A DNA stretch of 64,000 bases, taken from assembly GCA_964612505.1 (NCBI GenBank), contig CAZTEX010000001.1, positions 248,001 to 312,000 of the forward strand, written 5' to 3'. Positions 52,596 to 61,603 of the stretch are shown piece by piece. The notes below the pieces were generated by a model. The model was not told where the DNA came from. It searched no databases and worked only from the letters and a program-made list of their open reading frames with translations. The translations under genes were made by a program, and so were the position numbers. This stretch comes from JAAZZY01 sp964612505. Lineage in GTDB: Bacteria; Chlamydiota; Chlamydiia; Chlamydiales; JAAZZY01. Positions within the stretch are counted from its first letter, which is position 1. The number at the start of each line of letters is the position of its first letter.

Positions 52596-54695
52596 ATGTT
52601 TGAACTAGCATTAATAAAAAAATATTTACACCCTCGTTTCAAGCAGCTCTCCGTCTCTATTATTTCTCTCGTTTCAGTTCTAGTTATCACCCTTGTTGTT
52701 TGGTTAGTCCTTGTATTTCTATCCGTTGTTAATGGGATGGAAAAAAATTGGACAGAAAAACTCATCGCTTTAAGTGCCCCACTGCAAATCACGCCGACTG
52801 AAAATTATTACCAATCAGACTACTATCAACTCGATGCGCTTTCTCATGAAGCAAACTATAGCTATAAAACAATTGAAGAAAAAATGATCGCAGAGCCTTC
52901 CTATGACCCCTTCATAGATGAAGAGCCCTCAAGCCTCTGGTTTCCATCACAAGGAAAAGATCTCGTTCGAGAAGTTTTTAATTCGATTGCCAAATTGAAC
53001 AAAAAGTCTTTGCAAACCCTTTACGCCAATGATTACCAAATTAGCATTGCCAATGCCAGATTTCGCCTTTTGCGATCTGCTAACGACTGCAATTTGGGAA
53101 TCGGAGCAGACTCACAGAGCTTTTTAACTCAAATTGCCTATCTTTCTTCCTTTGAACCGCAAAACACCAAACTACAAAAAACAATTCTCCCTCTTTCTAC
53201 CAAAGACATCTCCAATATTTTTTCACTTCTTGGATCTTCTTCACAAAACATCCAACAAGACAACCCTGAAAAAGATTCTATTTTATCGAGTGCTATTTTT
53301 AGAAAACGGCTAGATCATTTTTTTAGATATGCCCAAATTCTTCAGCTAAAAACAAGCCCTGAAGGTTATTACTTTAATCGAGATTTTTTAGCACGCTCTG
53401 GGCAAATTAAAGCTCTTTTAGTGGATCAAAAAACGCTCATTATTCCCCAAACTCTCAGTAGTCTTCAAGAATTTAAACAACGCTGCATAGAGCAAAATGT
53501 TCGCGCTGAAATTGTCAAAATTAATCTCGATAAAGACCAAGTGGTTATTGAAAATCAAACAGTTCCTCTTGCCAACTTTCATCTCAAACTACCTTGCAAT
53601 GCCCTTTTAGATGCAGAGCTAGTAAAAAGTTCTCTCAAACACGCCATTGTCCCGTATCATGTGAAATTTTTTATTCGAACGAAAGTTCAAGGGACAGCCT
53701 TCTCCAATGAGGTCTTTTTTAAAGATCTTGAAATTGCCAAAGCAGATCTTAAAGTACAATTTGACTCTATTTTAAATGAACCTCCTTTTTGGTCTTACCT
53801 AGCGATGCAAAATAAGAAGTTAAATCTTATTTTACCTACCGACTATGAAATCGGTGAAGGAGTTTTACTACCGAAAACTTTTCGAGAAAATGGGGTTCTT
53901 TGTGGTGATCGCGGTTATTTATCCTATCAAACACAGACGACTTCCTCATTGCAAGAAATGAGAATACCTATCTTTGTTGCCGGATTTTATGACCCAGGCT
54001 TAATACCCAATAGTGGACGAGTTATTTTAGCGCCAAAAAAAATTATCGCAACGATTAACTCTGGCATCTCTGTCAAAGATTCTCTCATCGGCAATGGTAT
54101 CAATGTTTGGTTTGATCAAATTGGTCAAGCGGACCAAATTAAGACGTTTTTGGAAAAAGAATTTCATGAAAGGCACATTAGCCCTTTTTGGCAAATCAAA
54201 ACATATAAAGAATATGAGTATTCTAAAGATTTTATTGAGCAGCTCTCCTCCGATAAAGTACTCTTTACTCTTATTGCAGTGATTATTATCACAGTGGCTT
54301 GCACAAACATCATTTCTATGCTGATTCTTTTAGTCAGCGATAAGAAAAAAGAAATCGGTATTTTACAAGCTATGGGCGCTTCTCGAAAAAGCATTGCTTT
54401 GATCTTTGGAGGCTGTGGTTTAATTATCGGTTTAATCAGCAGCGTCATTGGAACAGCGTTAGCCTCTATTACATTAAAAAACTTAAATGGCATTATTCAT
54501 TTCCTCAATAAGATTCAAGGACGCCAATTATTAAACCCTGCTTTTTTTGGTGATACCCTCCCTTCTTCTTTGAATTTAGAGGCCTTTATTTTTGTTCTGA
54601 TGGCAACAACGCTTCTGTCAATTATTTCTGGACTGGTTCCTGCTATTAAAGCGATGCGAATCAATCCCACAGATATTTTAAAGACGGAGCAGTAA
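52596..54695 (+). CDS. lipoprotein-releasing ABC permease (LolC/LolE-like)
   Basis: 699 residues from the ATG at 52596; the longer frame from 52578 begins in the terminator stem. One N-terminal TM helix (ISLVSVLVITLVVWLVLVFL) is followed by a large periplasmic region of about 500 residues, then three TM helices in the C-terminal FtsX domain, ending with KEIGILQAMGASRKSIALIF and ISGLVPAIKAMRINP. This one-plus-three layout and the Lys/Glu coupling loop are those of LolC/E, which move lipoproteins from the inner membrane to LolA. The periplasmic part is much longer than in E. coli. It is paired with the ATPase 4 bases downstream. A single permease gene is present, so it probably forms a homodimer. 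Confidence 0.85.
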   Translation: MFELALIKKYLHPRFKQLSVSIISLVSVLVITLVVWLVLVFLSVVNGMEKNWTEKLIALSAPLQITPTENYYQSDYYQLDALSHEANYSYKTIEEKMIAEPSYDPFIDEEPSSLWFPSQGKDLVREVFNSIAKLNKKSLQTLYANDYQISIANARFRLLRSANDCNLGIGADSQSFLTQIAYLSSFEPQNTKLQKTILPLSTKDISNIFSLLGSSSQNIQQDNPEKDSILSSAIFRKRLDHFFRYAQILQLKTSPEGYYFNRDFLARSGQIKALLVDQKTLIIPQTLSSLQEFKQRCIEQNVRAEIVKINLDKDQVVIENQTVPLANFHLKLPCNALLDAELVKSSLKHAIVPYHVKFFIRTKVQGTAFSNEVFFKDLEIAKADLKVQFDSILNEPPFWSYLAMQNKKLNLILPTDYEIGEGVLLPKTFRENGVLCGDRGYLSYQTQTTSSLQEMRIPIFVAGFYDPGLIPNSGRVILAPKKIIATINSGISVKDSLIGNGINVWFDQIGQADQIKTFLEKEFHERHISPFWQIKTYKEYEYSKDFIEQLSSDKVLFTLIAVIIITVACTNIISMLILLVSDKKKEIGILQAMGASRKSIALIFGGCGLIIGLISSVIGTALASITLKNLNGIIHFLNKIQGRQLLNPAFFGDTLPSSLNLEAFIFVLMATTLLSIISGLVPAIKAMRINPTDILKTEQ

Positions 54696-54699
54696 AAAG

Positions 54700-55359
54700 A
54701 TGTTGAAAGCTCAGAATATTAGCAAAATTTTTTATACCCCAGCAAAGTTGGAAATTTTAAAAAATATTTCACTGGAAATTCTACCGAAACAGTCCATTGC
54801 CATCATGGGTTCATCGGGAACGGGTAAAAGCACTCTTCTACATATTTTGAGTTCCTTAGAAAAACCAGATCGAGGTGAAATTCTCCTTTATGACAAACCC
54901 TTAAAAGATCTTGCCAAAGTGAGAAATGAAAATATTGGTTTTATTTTTCAATCGTTTTTTTTAATTGAACATTTAAGTGTTTTACAAAACGTTTTAATGC
55001 CCGCAAAAATAGCTAGAAAATCGACAAGTAAAATAAGCAGCGCTATGCAACGAGCCGAAGAACTATTAACAAAAGTAGGTCTTTATGAAAGACGCCACCA
55101 GCTTGCTAAAACACTCTCGGGTGGAGAAAAACAACGAGTCTGTATCGCCAGAGCTTTATGCAATAATCCATCGATTGTCTTTGCAGATGAACCCACAGGA
55201 AATTTAGATCAAGAAACAGCCCAATCCATTCAGCAACTTTTGTTAGAGACCATTAATGCTGAAGAGAAGGCGTTGGTTGTTGTCACACATGATCCCCATT
55301 TTGCCAAGCGTTGTGATAAAGTCTATCAACTTAAAAATGGCGAGATCTTTGCTCTTTAA
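54700..55359 (+). CDS. lolD: ABC transporter ATP-binding protein LolD-like
   Basis: 219 residues. Walker A GSSGTGKST, Q-loop FIFQSFFLIEHLSV, signature LSGGEKQR, Walker B IVFADEPTGNLD and switch HD in VVTHDPHF are all present, with the LolD/MacB-type Q-loop and EPTGNLD. It partners with the upstream permease to release lipoproteins. The next gene is convergent, 9 bases away. Confidence 0.88.
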   Translation: MLKAQNISKIFYTPAKLEILKNISLEILPKQSIAIMGSSGTGKSTLLHILSSLEKPDRGEILLYDKPLKDLAKVRNENIGFIFQSFFLIEHLSVLQNVLMPAKIARKSTSKISSAMQRAEELLTKVGLYERRHQLAKTLSGGEKQRVCIARALCNNPSIVFADEPTGNLDQETAQSIQQLLLETINAEEKALVVVTHDPHFAKRCDKVYQLKNGEIFAL

Positions 55360-55368
55360 TGCTGACCT

Positions 55369-56766
55369 TTAAGATTTGACTTTAGAACACGAATCTTCTA
55401 AGCCCAAGGGCTCAAACACAAGTTCAATCTCATTTCTAGGCAAATAAGGCATCTTAGGGACAAGATTAATATATTGTTTAAAATTCTCTCTTAGACGATC
55501 CCCTGCAATTTTTTGAAGTTCTGCCGCTTTCAGCTCTTTTAAATCTTCAAGTCCTGAAATAACTGAAGAGAAGGAGCGCCGGATATCTTCATAAGCAGCC
55601 CCATTTAAGTCTTGAGAAGTTAAGCTGTGCGTCTTGTGAAATAAGTCACTGCGATGACCTTTGGCAGAATAGAGGGCTCCAATGACAAAAGAAAGTCTCC
55701 AAAAGCGACGACAATAATCATCGGCATAAAATTGATATACCTTTTCAGGGTCTATTTTTTTGTTATAAAGTTCTTTAATGCAAGCAGCGCAACTCACAGA
55801 GCTTAGCATCGCCGAAGTCATTCCTGTCGACAGGAGAGGATCAATAAAAACAGCTGCATCTCCGACAATAAAATAGCCAGGACCTGCCCATTGCTCGGTA
55901 TAATAACTCCAATCTGCAGTCATTTGAACAGGCGTTAACAGTGATGCGGGTTGCAGCAATTGTCTCATGACATCTGACTCTAATAATGCTTTGCTATAGA
56001 TCTCTTTTTTTGAAGAGCCACCTTTAATCCCATCGTAATATTTTTGTGATAAGACAACGCCCACGCTCAACGTTTTATTATGAAGGGGAATTCCCCAAAT
56101 CCAACCATGGGGAATCGCGCTGATCACAATTGGATTTTCAATATTCTCACTATAACCATCGACATCTTCAAAGCCTGAAAGAGTATTGGGTGTTTTTGCA
56201 TTAAACCAATATCCCCACAGCGCCACATTTTTAAATGCTTCCAAAGGCTTTTGACTTTTAAAATACTGCCGAGCCAAAAGAGCGGCTCGCCCCGAAGCGT
56301 CAATTAAATGATCACAATAATAATTTTGTAGTCCGCTGGGAGTTTGCACAACTACACCGTAAGGTCTCTCTTTATCAAAAAGAACTTCAGTGACTTTACA
56401 CTCTTCTAAAACCTCCACTCCACACTCTTTAGCCCTTTCGATTAATAAAGCATCAAATTCATCGCGTTTAACATGATATGTATAATCTCCGGTAGCGCCC
56501 CAATTAATGAGCCAACGATCATTCCAATCAAAAAAAACGCCTCCTTTTCGATTAGTCCCCATCTCCACAAGCCGCTCTTCAACTCCCAACTGACGCAGGA
56601 TAAAAGGTAGCGATAAAATGCCCGATTCACCGATATGATAACGAGGATGTTTGTCTTTTTCAAAAAGCAGCACAGAAATGCCCGCCTCAGCAAGCAAAAT
56701 AGCAGCCGTTGCCCCTGCTGGTCCACCACCTACAATGATGACTTGTCTTTGCTTAGTTTGATCCAT
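55369..56766 (-). CDS. flavin-dependent halogenase-like FAD oxidoreductase
   Basis: 465 residues from the ATG at 56766, which lies within the last codons of the upstream SDR gene; the 15-residue longer frame is unlikely. FAD loop VGGGPAGAT (12-20). The halogenase signature W-x-W-x-I-P is present as WIWGIP (222-227), F-x-P-x-x-S-x-G as a variant FIDPLLSTG (307-315), and a Lys in TNRKGGVFFDW (K74) that matches the catalytic Lys of phenol/pyrrole halogenases. These act on phenolic or pyrrolic compounds using FADH2, chloride and oxygen. The motif set favours a halogenase, but this superfamily also holds monooxygenases and geranylgeranyl reductases, so the activity is a hypothesis. No flavin reductase or biosynthetic partner except the SDR is nearby. 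Confidence 0.72.
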   Translation of the reverse strand: MDQTKQRQVIIVGGGPAGATAAILLAEAGISVLLFEKDKHPRYHIGESGILSLPFILRQLGVEERLVEMGTNRKGGVFFDWNDRWLINWGATGDYTYHVKRDEFDALLIERAKECGVEVLEECKVTEVLFDKERPYGVVVQTPSGLQNYYCDHLIDASGRAALLARQYFKSQKPLEAFKNVALWGYWFNAKTPNTLSGFEDVDGYSENIENPIVISAIPHGWIWGIPLHNKTLSVGVVLSQKYYDGIKGGSSKKEIYSKALLESDVMRQLLQPASLLTPVQMTADWSYYTEQWAGPGYFIVGDAAVFIDPLLSTGMTSAMLSSVSCAACIKELYNKKIDPEKVYQFYADDYCRRFWRLSFVIGALYSAKGHRSDLFHKTHSLTSQDLNGAAYEDIRRSFSSVISGLEDLKELKAAELQKIAGDRLRENFKQYINLVPKMPYLPRNEIELVFEPLGLEDSCSKVKS

Positions 56767-57652
56767 CGATATGAGCTGCAAAAAGTTCCTGAACAAAAGT
56801 TTGTTTAGCATTAAGCCCTGCAGATCCTGTAATATCCACTAAATGATTTTGAGCCCGCTTGACACTGTTTAAGTCTGTTTGATAGCGTAGCTTAGGGCGT
56901 TCTTGCGTCATTACTCGACTAATAAGCTCAGCCACTTCGTTAGCTTCTTGAGCACTTTTTACCCGCTCTAAATACCAACTCGTTAAGTTTTCTGTAAATG
57001 CTTGATATGGATTATTTTCTAGTTGACGTTCTCCTAATTCCATGGAGTGAGTGAGAGCTGTTTTGACGGGTCCCGGCTCTATCAAAGAGATATGAATGCC
57101 AAATTGTCCTAAATACCCAACCATGGCCCCAGATAATCCTTCGAGTGCATATTTTGAAGCAGCATAAACATCAAAACCAGAGACCGGGTCAAAACCCGAG
57201 GTTGAGCTGATGTTAATAATATGGCCTTTTTTTTGCTCTCTCATGTGTGGTAAAACTTCTTGCATGAGTGAAAATGCTCCAAAGAAATTTGTCTCAAATT
57301 GTGCTTTTGCTTGTTCTAACGTAATTTTTTCACAAGGGCCCAAAAGCAAGAAACCTGCATTGTTGACTAAAACATCAATTTTCCCTTGCTCTGAGATAAT
57401 TTCTGAAACAATATTCTTAATTTGCTCAGGTTTTGTCACATCAAGCTCTTTAACTTTAATAGATTTGTTATCAAAACCCTTAAACCCATCCGCATGACGC
57501 ATAGTTCCATAAACAATATCTCCTTTTTGAGCCAATTCTTCACAAATGGCGCGCCCTATCCCTTTAGAAGAACCTGTCACTAAGACTACTTTAGGCTGAC
57601 AGTATAAGCTCACTGGCAAGGCAAGAAGAAGAGCCATCAATAATTTTTTCAT
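56753..57652 (-). CDS. exported short-chain dehydrogenase/reductase
   Basis: 299 residues from the ATG at 57652, chosen for AAAGGAA six bases upstream; an upstream in-frame start overlaps holB. A hydrophobic N-terminus KKLLMALLLALPVSLYC is a clear signal peptide or anchor. It is followed directly by a complete classical SDR: VLVTGSSKGIGRA, NNAGFLL, S-x-Y-x-x-x-K as STSG...YAASKYAL, and the EPGPVKTAL loop. Cytosolic NAD(P) chemistry makes a secreted SDR puzzling; the segment may be a membrane anchor keeping the enzyme on the cytoplasmic side. Its end overlaps the halogenase start by 14 bases, so both are translationally coupled and probably work together. Confidence 0.8.
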   Translation of the reverse strand: MKKLLMALLLALPVSLYCQPKVVLVTGSSKGIGRAICEELAQKGDIVYGTMRHADGFKGFDNKSIKVKELDVTKPEQIKNIVSEIISEQGKIDVLVNNAGFLLLGPCEKITLEQAKAQFETNFFGAFSLMQEVLPHMREQKKGHIINISSTSGFDPVSGFDVYAASKYALEGLSGAMVGYLGQFGIHISLIEPGPVKTALTHSMELGERQLENNPYQAFTENLTSWYLERVKSAQEANEVAELISRVMTQERPKLRYQTDLNSVKRAQNHLVDITGSAGLNAKQTFVQELFAAHIDGSN

Positions 57653-57669
57653 AAAATTTCCTTTATTTT

Positions 57670-58494
57670 TTAAGAAATAAAATGGAGCAATAAATATTCT
57701 AAACAAATTGCAGGCTTTGTGGAACGCTGAAGAGCAGATTGAACCTGCCCCATGACTTTAGCAAACATTTTTGACCCTAGCATTCTCTTGTGCTCGCAAA
57801 GTTTGTTTTTTTGATACCATCTTTCTACCTGAGTGAATAGATTAGAGGTTTCTTTGTCCATGAAAGAGGCCTCATCGTCGATCTTTTCTTTTTGTAATAT
57901 TAACTCTTCTTCTAAAAGTTTCTGAATTTCTTCACAAGCAGTTAAAAGATCATGGTAATTAATTTGTGGCCAGAGAGATAAAAGATGAAGTAGCTTTTGA
58001 TGATAGGGTTTTGTCTCATCCATATTTTCATTGTGAAAAAAAACAGGATACGTTCTTGAAATAATGGTTGGCATAAGCTGATCTAAGCTTTCCACAATTA
58101 AAATAAAGATAGAATTTCTGCTCGGCTCTTCCAAAGTTTTTAACAGCGCGTTGGCGGCTGCATCTTGCATTCGATGAGCATATTTCAAGATAAAAAATTG
58201 CTTAGAAGCTTCACTGGGATATAAATGACTCTGATCGCAAATTTCTTTAATTTGCTCTATAGAATACATTCCCATTTTAGATCCCGGGGAATAAATTTTG
58301 ATATCGGGATGTGATAAGTGATCGACTTTATCGCTATGATTCACCCCTAGACTTGTGCGCACAAAAACTTCTTTAATAAAACTAAGAGCGCTCTCCATCA
58401 TTTCTTTGACATCGCTGCCGACAAAAAGCAAAGCATGCGCAATCTTATTTTTATCTAAAAAGCTTTTTAAGAAAGTTTCTGCTTCTACATTCAT
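57670..58494 (-). CDS. holB: DNA polymerase III delta' subunit-like protein
   Basis: About 274 residues from the ATG at 58494; the longer frame begins at a TTG. Delta' is the non-ATPase member of the clamp loader. AHALLFVGSDVKEMMES replaces the usual GxxGxGKT loop, so ATP binding is lost. The AAA+ core is recognisable by QDAAANALLKTLEEPSRNSIFILI and SRTYPVFFH. The zinc-binding cysteines of other HolB proteins are absent. In Chlamydia the order gyrA-tmk-holB is kept, and here holB lies 3 kb from tmk, separated by inserted genes. Confidence 0.87.
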   Translation of the reverse strand: MNVEAETFLKSFLDKNKIAHALLFVGSDVKEMMESALSFIKEVFVRTSLGVNHSDKVDHLSHPDIKIYSPGSKMGMYSIEQIKEICDQSHLYPSEASKQFFILKYAHRMQDAAANALLKTLEEPSRNSIFILIVESLDQLMPTIISRTYPVFFHNENMDETKPYHQKLLHLLSLWPQINYHDLLTACEEIQKLLEEELILQKEKIDDEASFMDKETSNLFTQVERWYQKNKLCEHKRMLGSKMFAKVMGQVQSALQRSTKPAICLEYLLLHFIS

Positions 58495-58609
58495 AATTGT
58501 GACTGATTTCAATTTGCTCAGAATAGTTTAGATCCTATTTTTAGTACAAAAAAAAGCGTTAGCTCTATTCATAAATTAACACCTTTGCTAAAAGCAAAAC
58601 AAGTAGCTG

Positions 58610-59335
58610 ATGGAAAAATGCATGCGCCGATACATTGCCTGTTTAAAATATGGAAAAAAATATTCTGCTAATTATGTGAACATCTTAAAGAGAATGACCT
58701 CTCGTCATCTGTCCATCCCCTTTAAGTTCTTGTGCTTTACTGAAGATTCTACAGGCTTAGATCCTGATATCGAAACTATTTCTCTTCCACCTATGGGACT
58801 GGACGGTCCTACAAAAGCTTGGTGGTATAAATTAAAAATGTTTGATCCTTCTTTAGGACTTGAAGGCACTTTACTATTTTTAGACCTTGACGTTGTTATT
58901 CTCAAAGACATTGATAAACTCTTTGAGTATAAACCTCAAAAATTTTGCATTATTCAAGATTTTTTACGAGTACGCGATCCTAATTATAAAATAAAAAACA
59001 GCTCTGTTTTTCGACTTGAATTGGGAAGCTATAGCCATGTCTGGGAAGATTTTATAAGCTTTAAGGATCAAATCACTGCAGGCTTTCACGGAGACCAAGA
59101 TTGGATCTCTGCAAAAATTTCTGATGCTGAAATTTGGCCACATGACTGGGTCATAAGCTATCGATGGGAACTTAAACATCGCCTCGATAGAGATTCATCC
59201 AAGCACAAAAGCTATCATGAGGAAACAACACCTCCTCAAGAGTGCTCGATTTTAGTTTTCCATGGAGAGCCAAATCCTTCCGATGTCACAAATTGTTTTC
59301 AACCCGATCCACTCATTGCCAGACACTGGTGCTGA
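58610..59335 (+). CDS. glycosyltransferase-like protein with DxD motif
   Basis: 241 residues. A GT-A style layout: CLKYGKKYSANYVNILKRM near the start, FKFLCFTED, WWYKLKMF, and FLDLDVVILKDID with the D-x-D metal motif (about residues 92-98). GDQDWI sits later, like the second acidic site of GT8-like enzymes. Several bacterial families of unknown sugar specificity share this order. It starts at the first ATG (58610) or at the fifth codon; neither has a strong Shine-Dalgarno. Cytosolic; target unknown. It is the first of two plus-strand genes between holB and tmk. Confidence 0.72.
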   Translation: MEKCMRRYIACLKYGKKYSANYVNILKRMTSRHLSIPFKFLCFTEDSTGLDPDIETISLPPMGLDGPTKAWWYKLKMFDPSLGLEGTLLFLDLDVVILKDIDKLFEYKPQKFCIIQDFLRVRDPNYKIKNSSVFRLELGSYSHVWEDFISFKDQITAGFHGDQDWISAKISDAEIWPHDWVISYRWELKHRLDRDSSKHKSYHEETTPPQECSILVFHGEPNPSDVTNCFQPDPLIARHWC

Positions 59336-59420
59336 CTTTTAAAATTTTTTAATTGATAAAATACATTTATTGATTTTTAATCTTAACCATTATTTTAATG
59401 GTAATCAGGAAAGTTGTAAA

Positions 59421-60479
59421 ATGTCAGTAAACTTAAGTAGCGTTGGACCAAGTGTTCACCCATCACTTCATCTCAATTCCACTGTGACACGAGAATCTAA
59501 ATTACCTTTATTCTCCCCTCCACCATTAGATGAAGGTGCTCCAACTTCACCATCCTTTCTTCAAAGATTTACTCCAAGTAACGTATTAGATGAAAATGCA
59601 GAAGAGGAAGAGATCACATCTTCAGCGGACACATATTCAATTGATGAACATGTCGTTAAAGATTACCTTGTCGCTGTTGCTGAAGCTGATCGCGCCCAAA
59701 ACTCGGTTACAAAGTTAGGCTATCTTGTCACAGGTGCTGCCATCTTAGGATTTGCAGTAGTCATTTTTAGAAATATGGGCCTATCTAGCCAAAACGATCA
59801 TTTAGACACCCTTCTTAAACAATGTCAGAATCAACCTTTAAATTATCCACAACAACCCGACTTACCTCCATTAATGGCGCCTGTTACAGAAAGAATACGT
59901 GAGTATTTTTGTGGTTCTGCTAATTGCCCAGACTATGCTTCAACCATTCATGGTGTTGCTAGCCAATGCCTTGAAGTTCCCTACTCTTTTGCAGGAGGCG
60001 TTCCTTTAGGAGCCCAGCAACGCTGCATTAAAGAATTTTACCTTCATCAAGGAGAGGCAGATCGCCAATCTTCTGTGATTCAATATTCTATTAGCCATTT
60101 GCCTATGCAAATCTATAACGGCACAACTCCTCTTTATAACCACCTATCCTTAACCTGCCATCTTAACCATAGTCAAAACAATGGCACTTCTTATTTAAGC
60201 ACTCTTTGCAACGGAGTTTTAGCTACGGGAGCCAGCTATCATGACTCGCTTACTGGACAAGGCTTTTGTGACTATAGCAAGAGAAACATCTTTCATTATC
60301 AAAGTAATTTAAATTCTATTCAAAACCCTCTGAATGAGCTAAGTGGCACTTTTCAAGAAGCGCTCTTTGATTGCGGCGGAAATGTTGAAAACAATAATTT
60401 AGATTCGATCACTCCAAATAAGTTATATGCTTTGATGAGCAAAATAGCCTATCGAGCCACTCAAGAAATTGGGGTTTGA
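59421..60479 (+). CDS. lineage-specific single-TM protein with Cys-rich C-terminal domain
   Basis: 352 residues from the ATG at 59421, with AGGA ten bases upstream; a longer frame from 59370 is unlikely. Residues 1-75 are Ser/Pro/Thr-rich and probably disordered. One TM segment, LGYLVTGAAILGFAVVIF (about 105-122), is followed by about 230 residues with at least nine cysteines (CGSANC, QRCIKEF, LTCHLNH, LCNGV, GFCDYS, FDCGG), likely disulfide-linked. No signal peptide, so the short N-terminus would face the cytoplasm and the Cys-rich domain outside. No family recognised. It resembles the 544-residue protein at 27995 in having a hydrophobic segment next to a Cys-rich, Asn/Thr-rich region. Confidence 0.6.
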   Translation: MSVNLSSVGPSVHPSLHLNSTVTRESKLPLFSPPPLDEGAPTSPSFLQRFTPSNVLDENAEEEEITSSADTYSIDEHVVKDYLVAVAEADRAQNSVTKLGYLVTGAAILGFAVVIFRNMGLSSQNDHLDTLLKQCQNQPLNYPQQPDLPPLMAPVTERIREYFCGSANCPDYASTIHGVASQCLEVPYSFAGGVPLGAQQRCIKEFYLHQGEADRQSSVIQYSISHLPMQIYNGTTPLYNHLSLTCHLNHSQNNGTSYLSTLCNGVLATGASYHDSLTGQGFCDYSKRNIFHYQSNLNSIQNPLNELSGTFQEALFDCGGNVENNNLDSITPNKLYALMSKIAYRATQEIGV

Positions 60480-60489
60480 AGTGATGTTG

Positions 60490-61539
60490 TTAACTTCCGT
60501 ATTTCATCCAAATCGGAAGGACGGTATTTAAATAGTCCATAAATTTCCAAAGCCCCACCCTATATTCTCGATTCCCAAGCGGATCAAATTGCACTTGAGG
60601 GTAAGCAATTCCAAGACCAAAAAGGCCCGGAGCAATAATGCCTGTTGTGTCTTGGTAAGTTGCATTTGGAAATTGTTCTAAAACAGGAATCTTGCGTCGC
60701 TCGAATCCCACTGCATAGATCACCTTATTACAAACGGCTAACATTTCCTCAAATGTTTTATCTAAAATATGGCAACGTTTCAGATTTTTCGGCAGAGTTC
60801 CATCTAGATGCTCAGACGCCCATTTTGCTGCAAAGCCCTTGAGTCCTATATTATCGAATAATATCCAATCCGCCAACTCCACAGCATAAAGGTGTGGAGA
60901 GCGATAAAAATTATGAACCATTTTCGGTTTGAGCTGCAGGAGATTGGCAAGAACGAGCACTGCAGAGTGCGATGCACCAAAGACTCCAACTACATCTTGA
61001 GAATCGACCTCTTGAGCAAGCTTTGATGGATTTAAGGCAATTTCTAGTGGAATAACTGAGGGATTTGTAAAGGGAAGAAGTTTGGTCTCAGCGCCTATGC
61101 ATAGAATGATATTTTTTGCGCGAATCAGGGAAGACCGAGTTGCCACTTCCCAACATCCTCCCTTACGATTAAGGGCTATGGCCTCTCCTTGGACTGTTTC
61201 TACAACAGAGCTGAGATGATCGGTGACCCATTGCAAAGGTGAGGCAACCTCTTTAAGAATACAGGTATCATCAGGATGGAGTTGGTTGAGCTTGAATTTT
61301 TCTTTACATTCTTTATAGCGAAATGCCTTGCAATCATGAAGAAAACGGAGAAATAAACCAACTTTCGTATTACTCGGAACATTTTGCCATTTTTCGCCGA
61401 GATCCCCAACTTTAAAGGCCGGGTCGAGCCAACAAATTGTATTTCCTTGGACTTGAAAATCGAGTAGTTTTCCAACAGCAGCAATTCCCGCAGGCCCCGC
61501 TCCTATTACAACCCAATCAAAGACTACATTTTTTTTCAT
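60490..61539 (-). CDS. FAD/NAD(P)-dependent oxidoreductase
   Basis: 349 residues. An FAD loop VIGAGPAGIAAVGKL starts the chain and a second dinucleotide motif, VGVFGASHSAVLV, lies at about residue 185; an internal ILCIGAET and a final GIAPGLFGLGIAYP match flavoprotein FAD-closing motifs. This two-domain pattern is that of pyridine-nucleotide-dependent flavoproteins such as monooxygenase-like or thioredoxin-reductase-like proteins, but no redox CxxC is present. Substrate unknown. Convergent with the Cys-rich gene; 64 bases after tmk on the same strand. Confidence 0.78.
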   Translation of the reverse strand: MKKNVVFDWVVIGAGPAGIAAVGKLLDFQVQGNTICWLDPAFKVGDLGEKWQNVPSNTKVGLFLRFLHDCKAFRYKECKEKFKLNQLHPDDTCILKEVASPLQWVTDHLSSVVETVQGEAIALNRKGGCWEVATRSSLIRAKNIILCIGAETKLLPFTNPSVIPLEIALNPSKLAQEVDSQDVVGVFGASHSAVLVLANLLQLKPKMVHNFYRSPHLYAVELADWILFDNIGLKGFAAKWASEHLDGTLPKNLKRCHILDKTFEEMLAVCNKVIYAVGFERRKIPVLEQFPNATYQDTTGIIAPGLFGLGIAYPQVQFDPLGNREYRVGLWKFMDYLNTVLPIWMKYGS

Positions 61540-61603
61540 ATTTTTCGTATAAATTTTCTACATAAAATTTACAACTTTTTCTTTGAAGGAATTAAGAAAT
61601 ACT

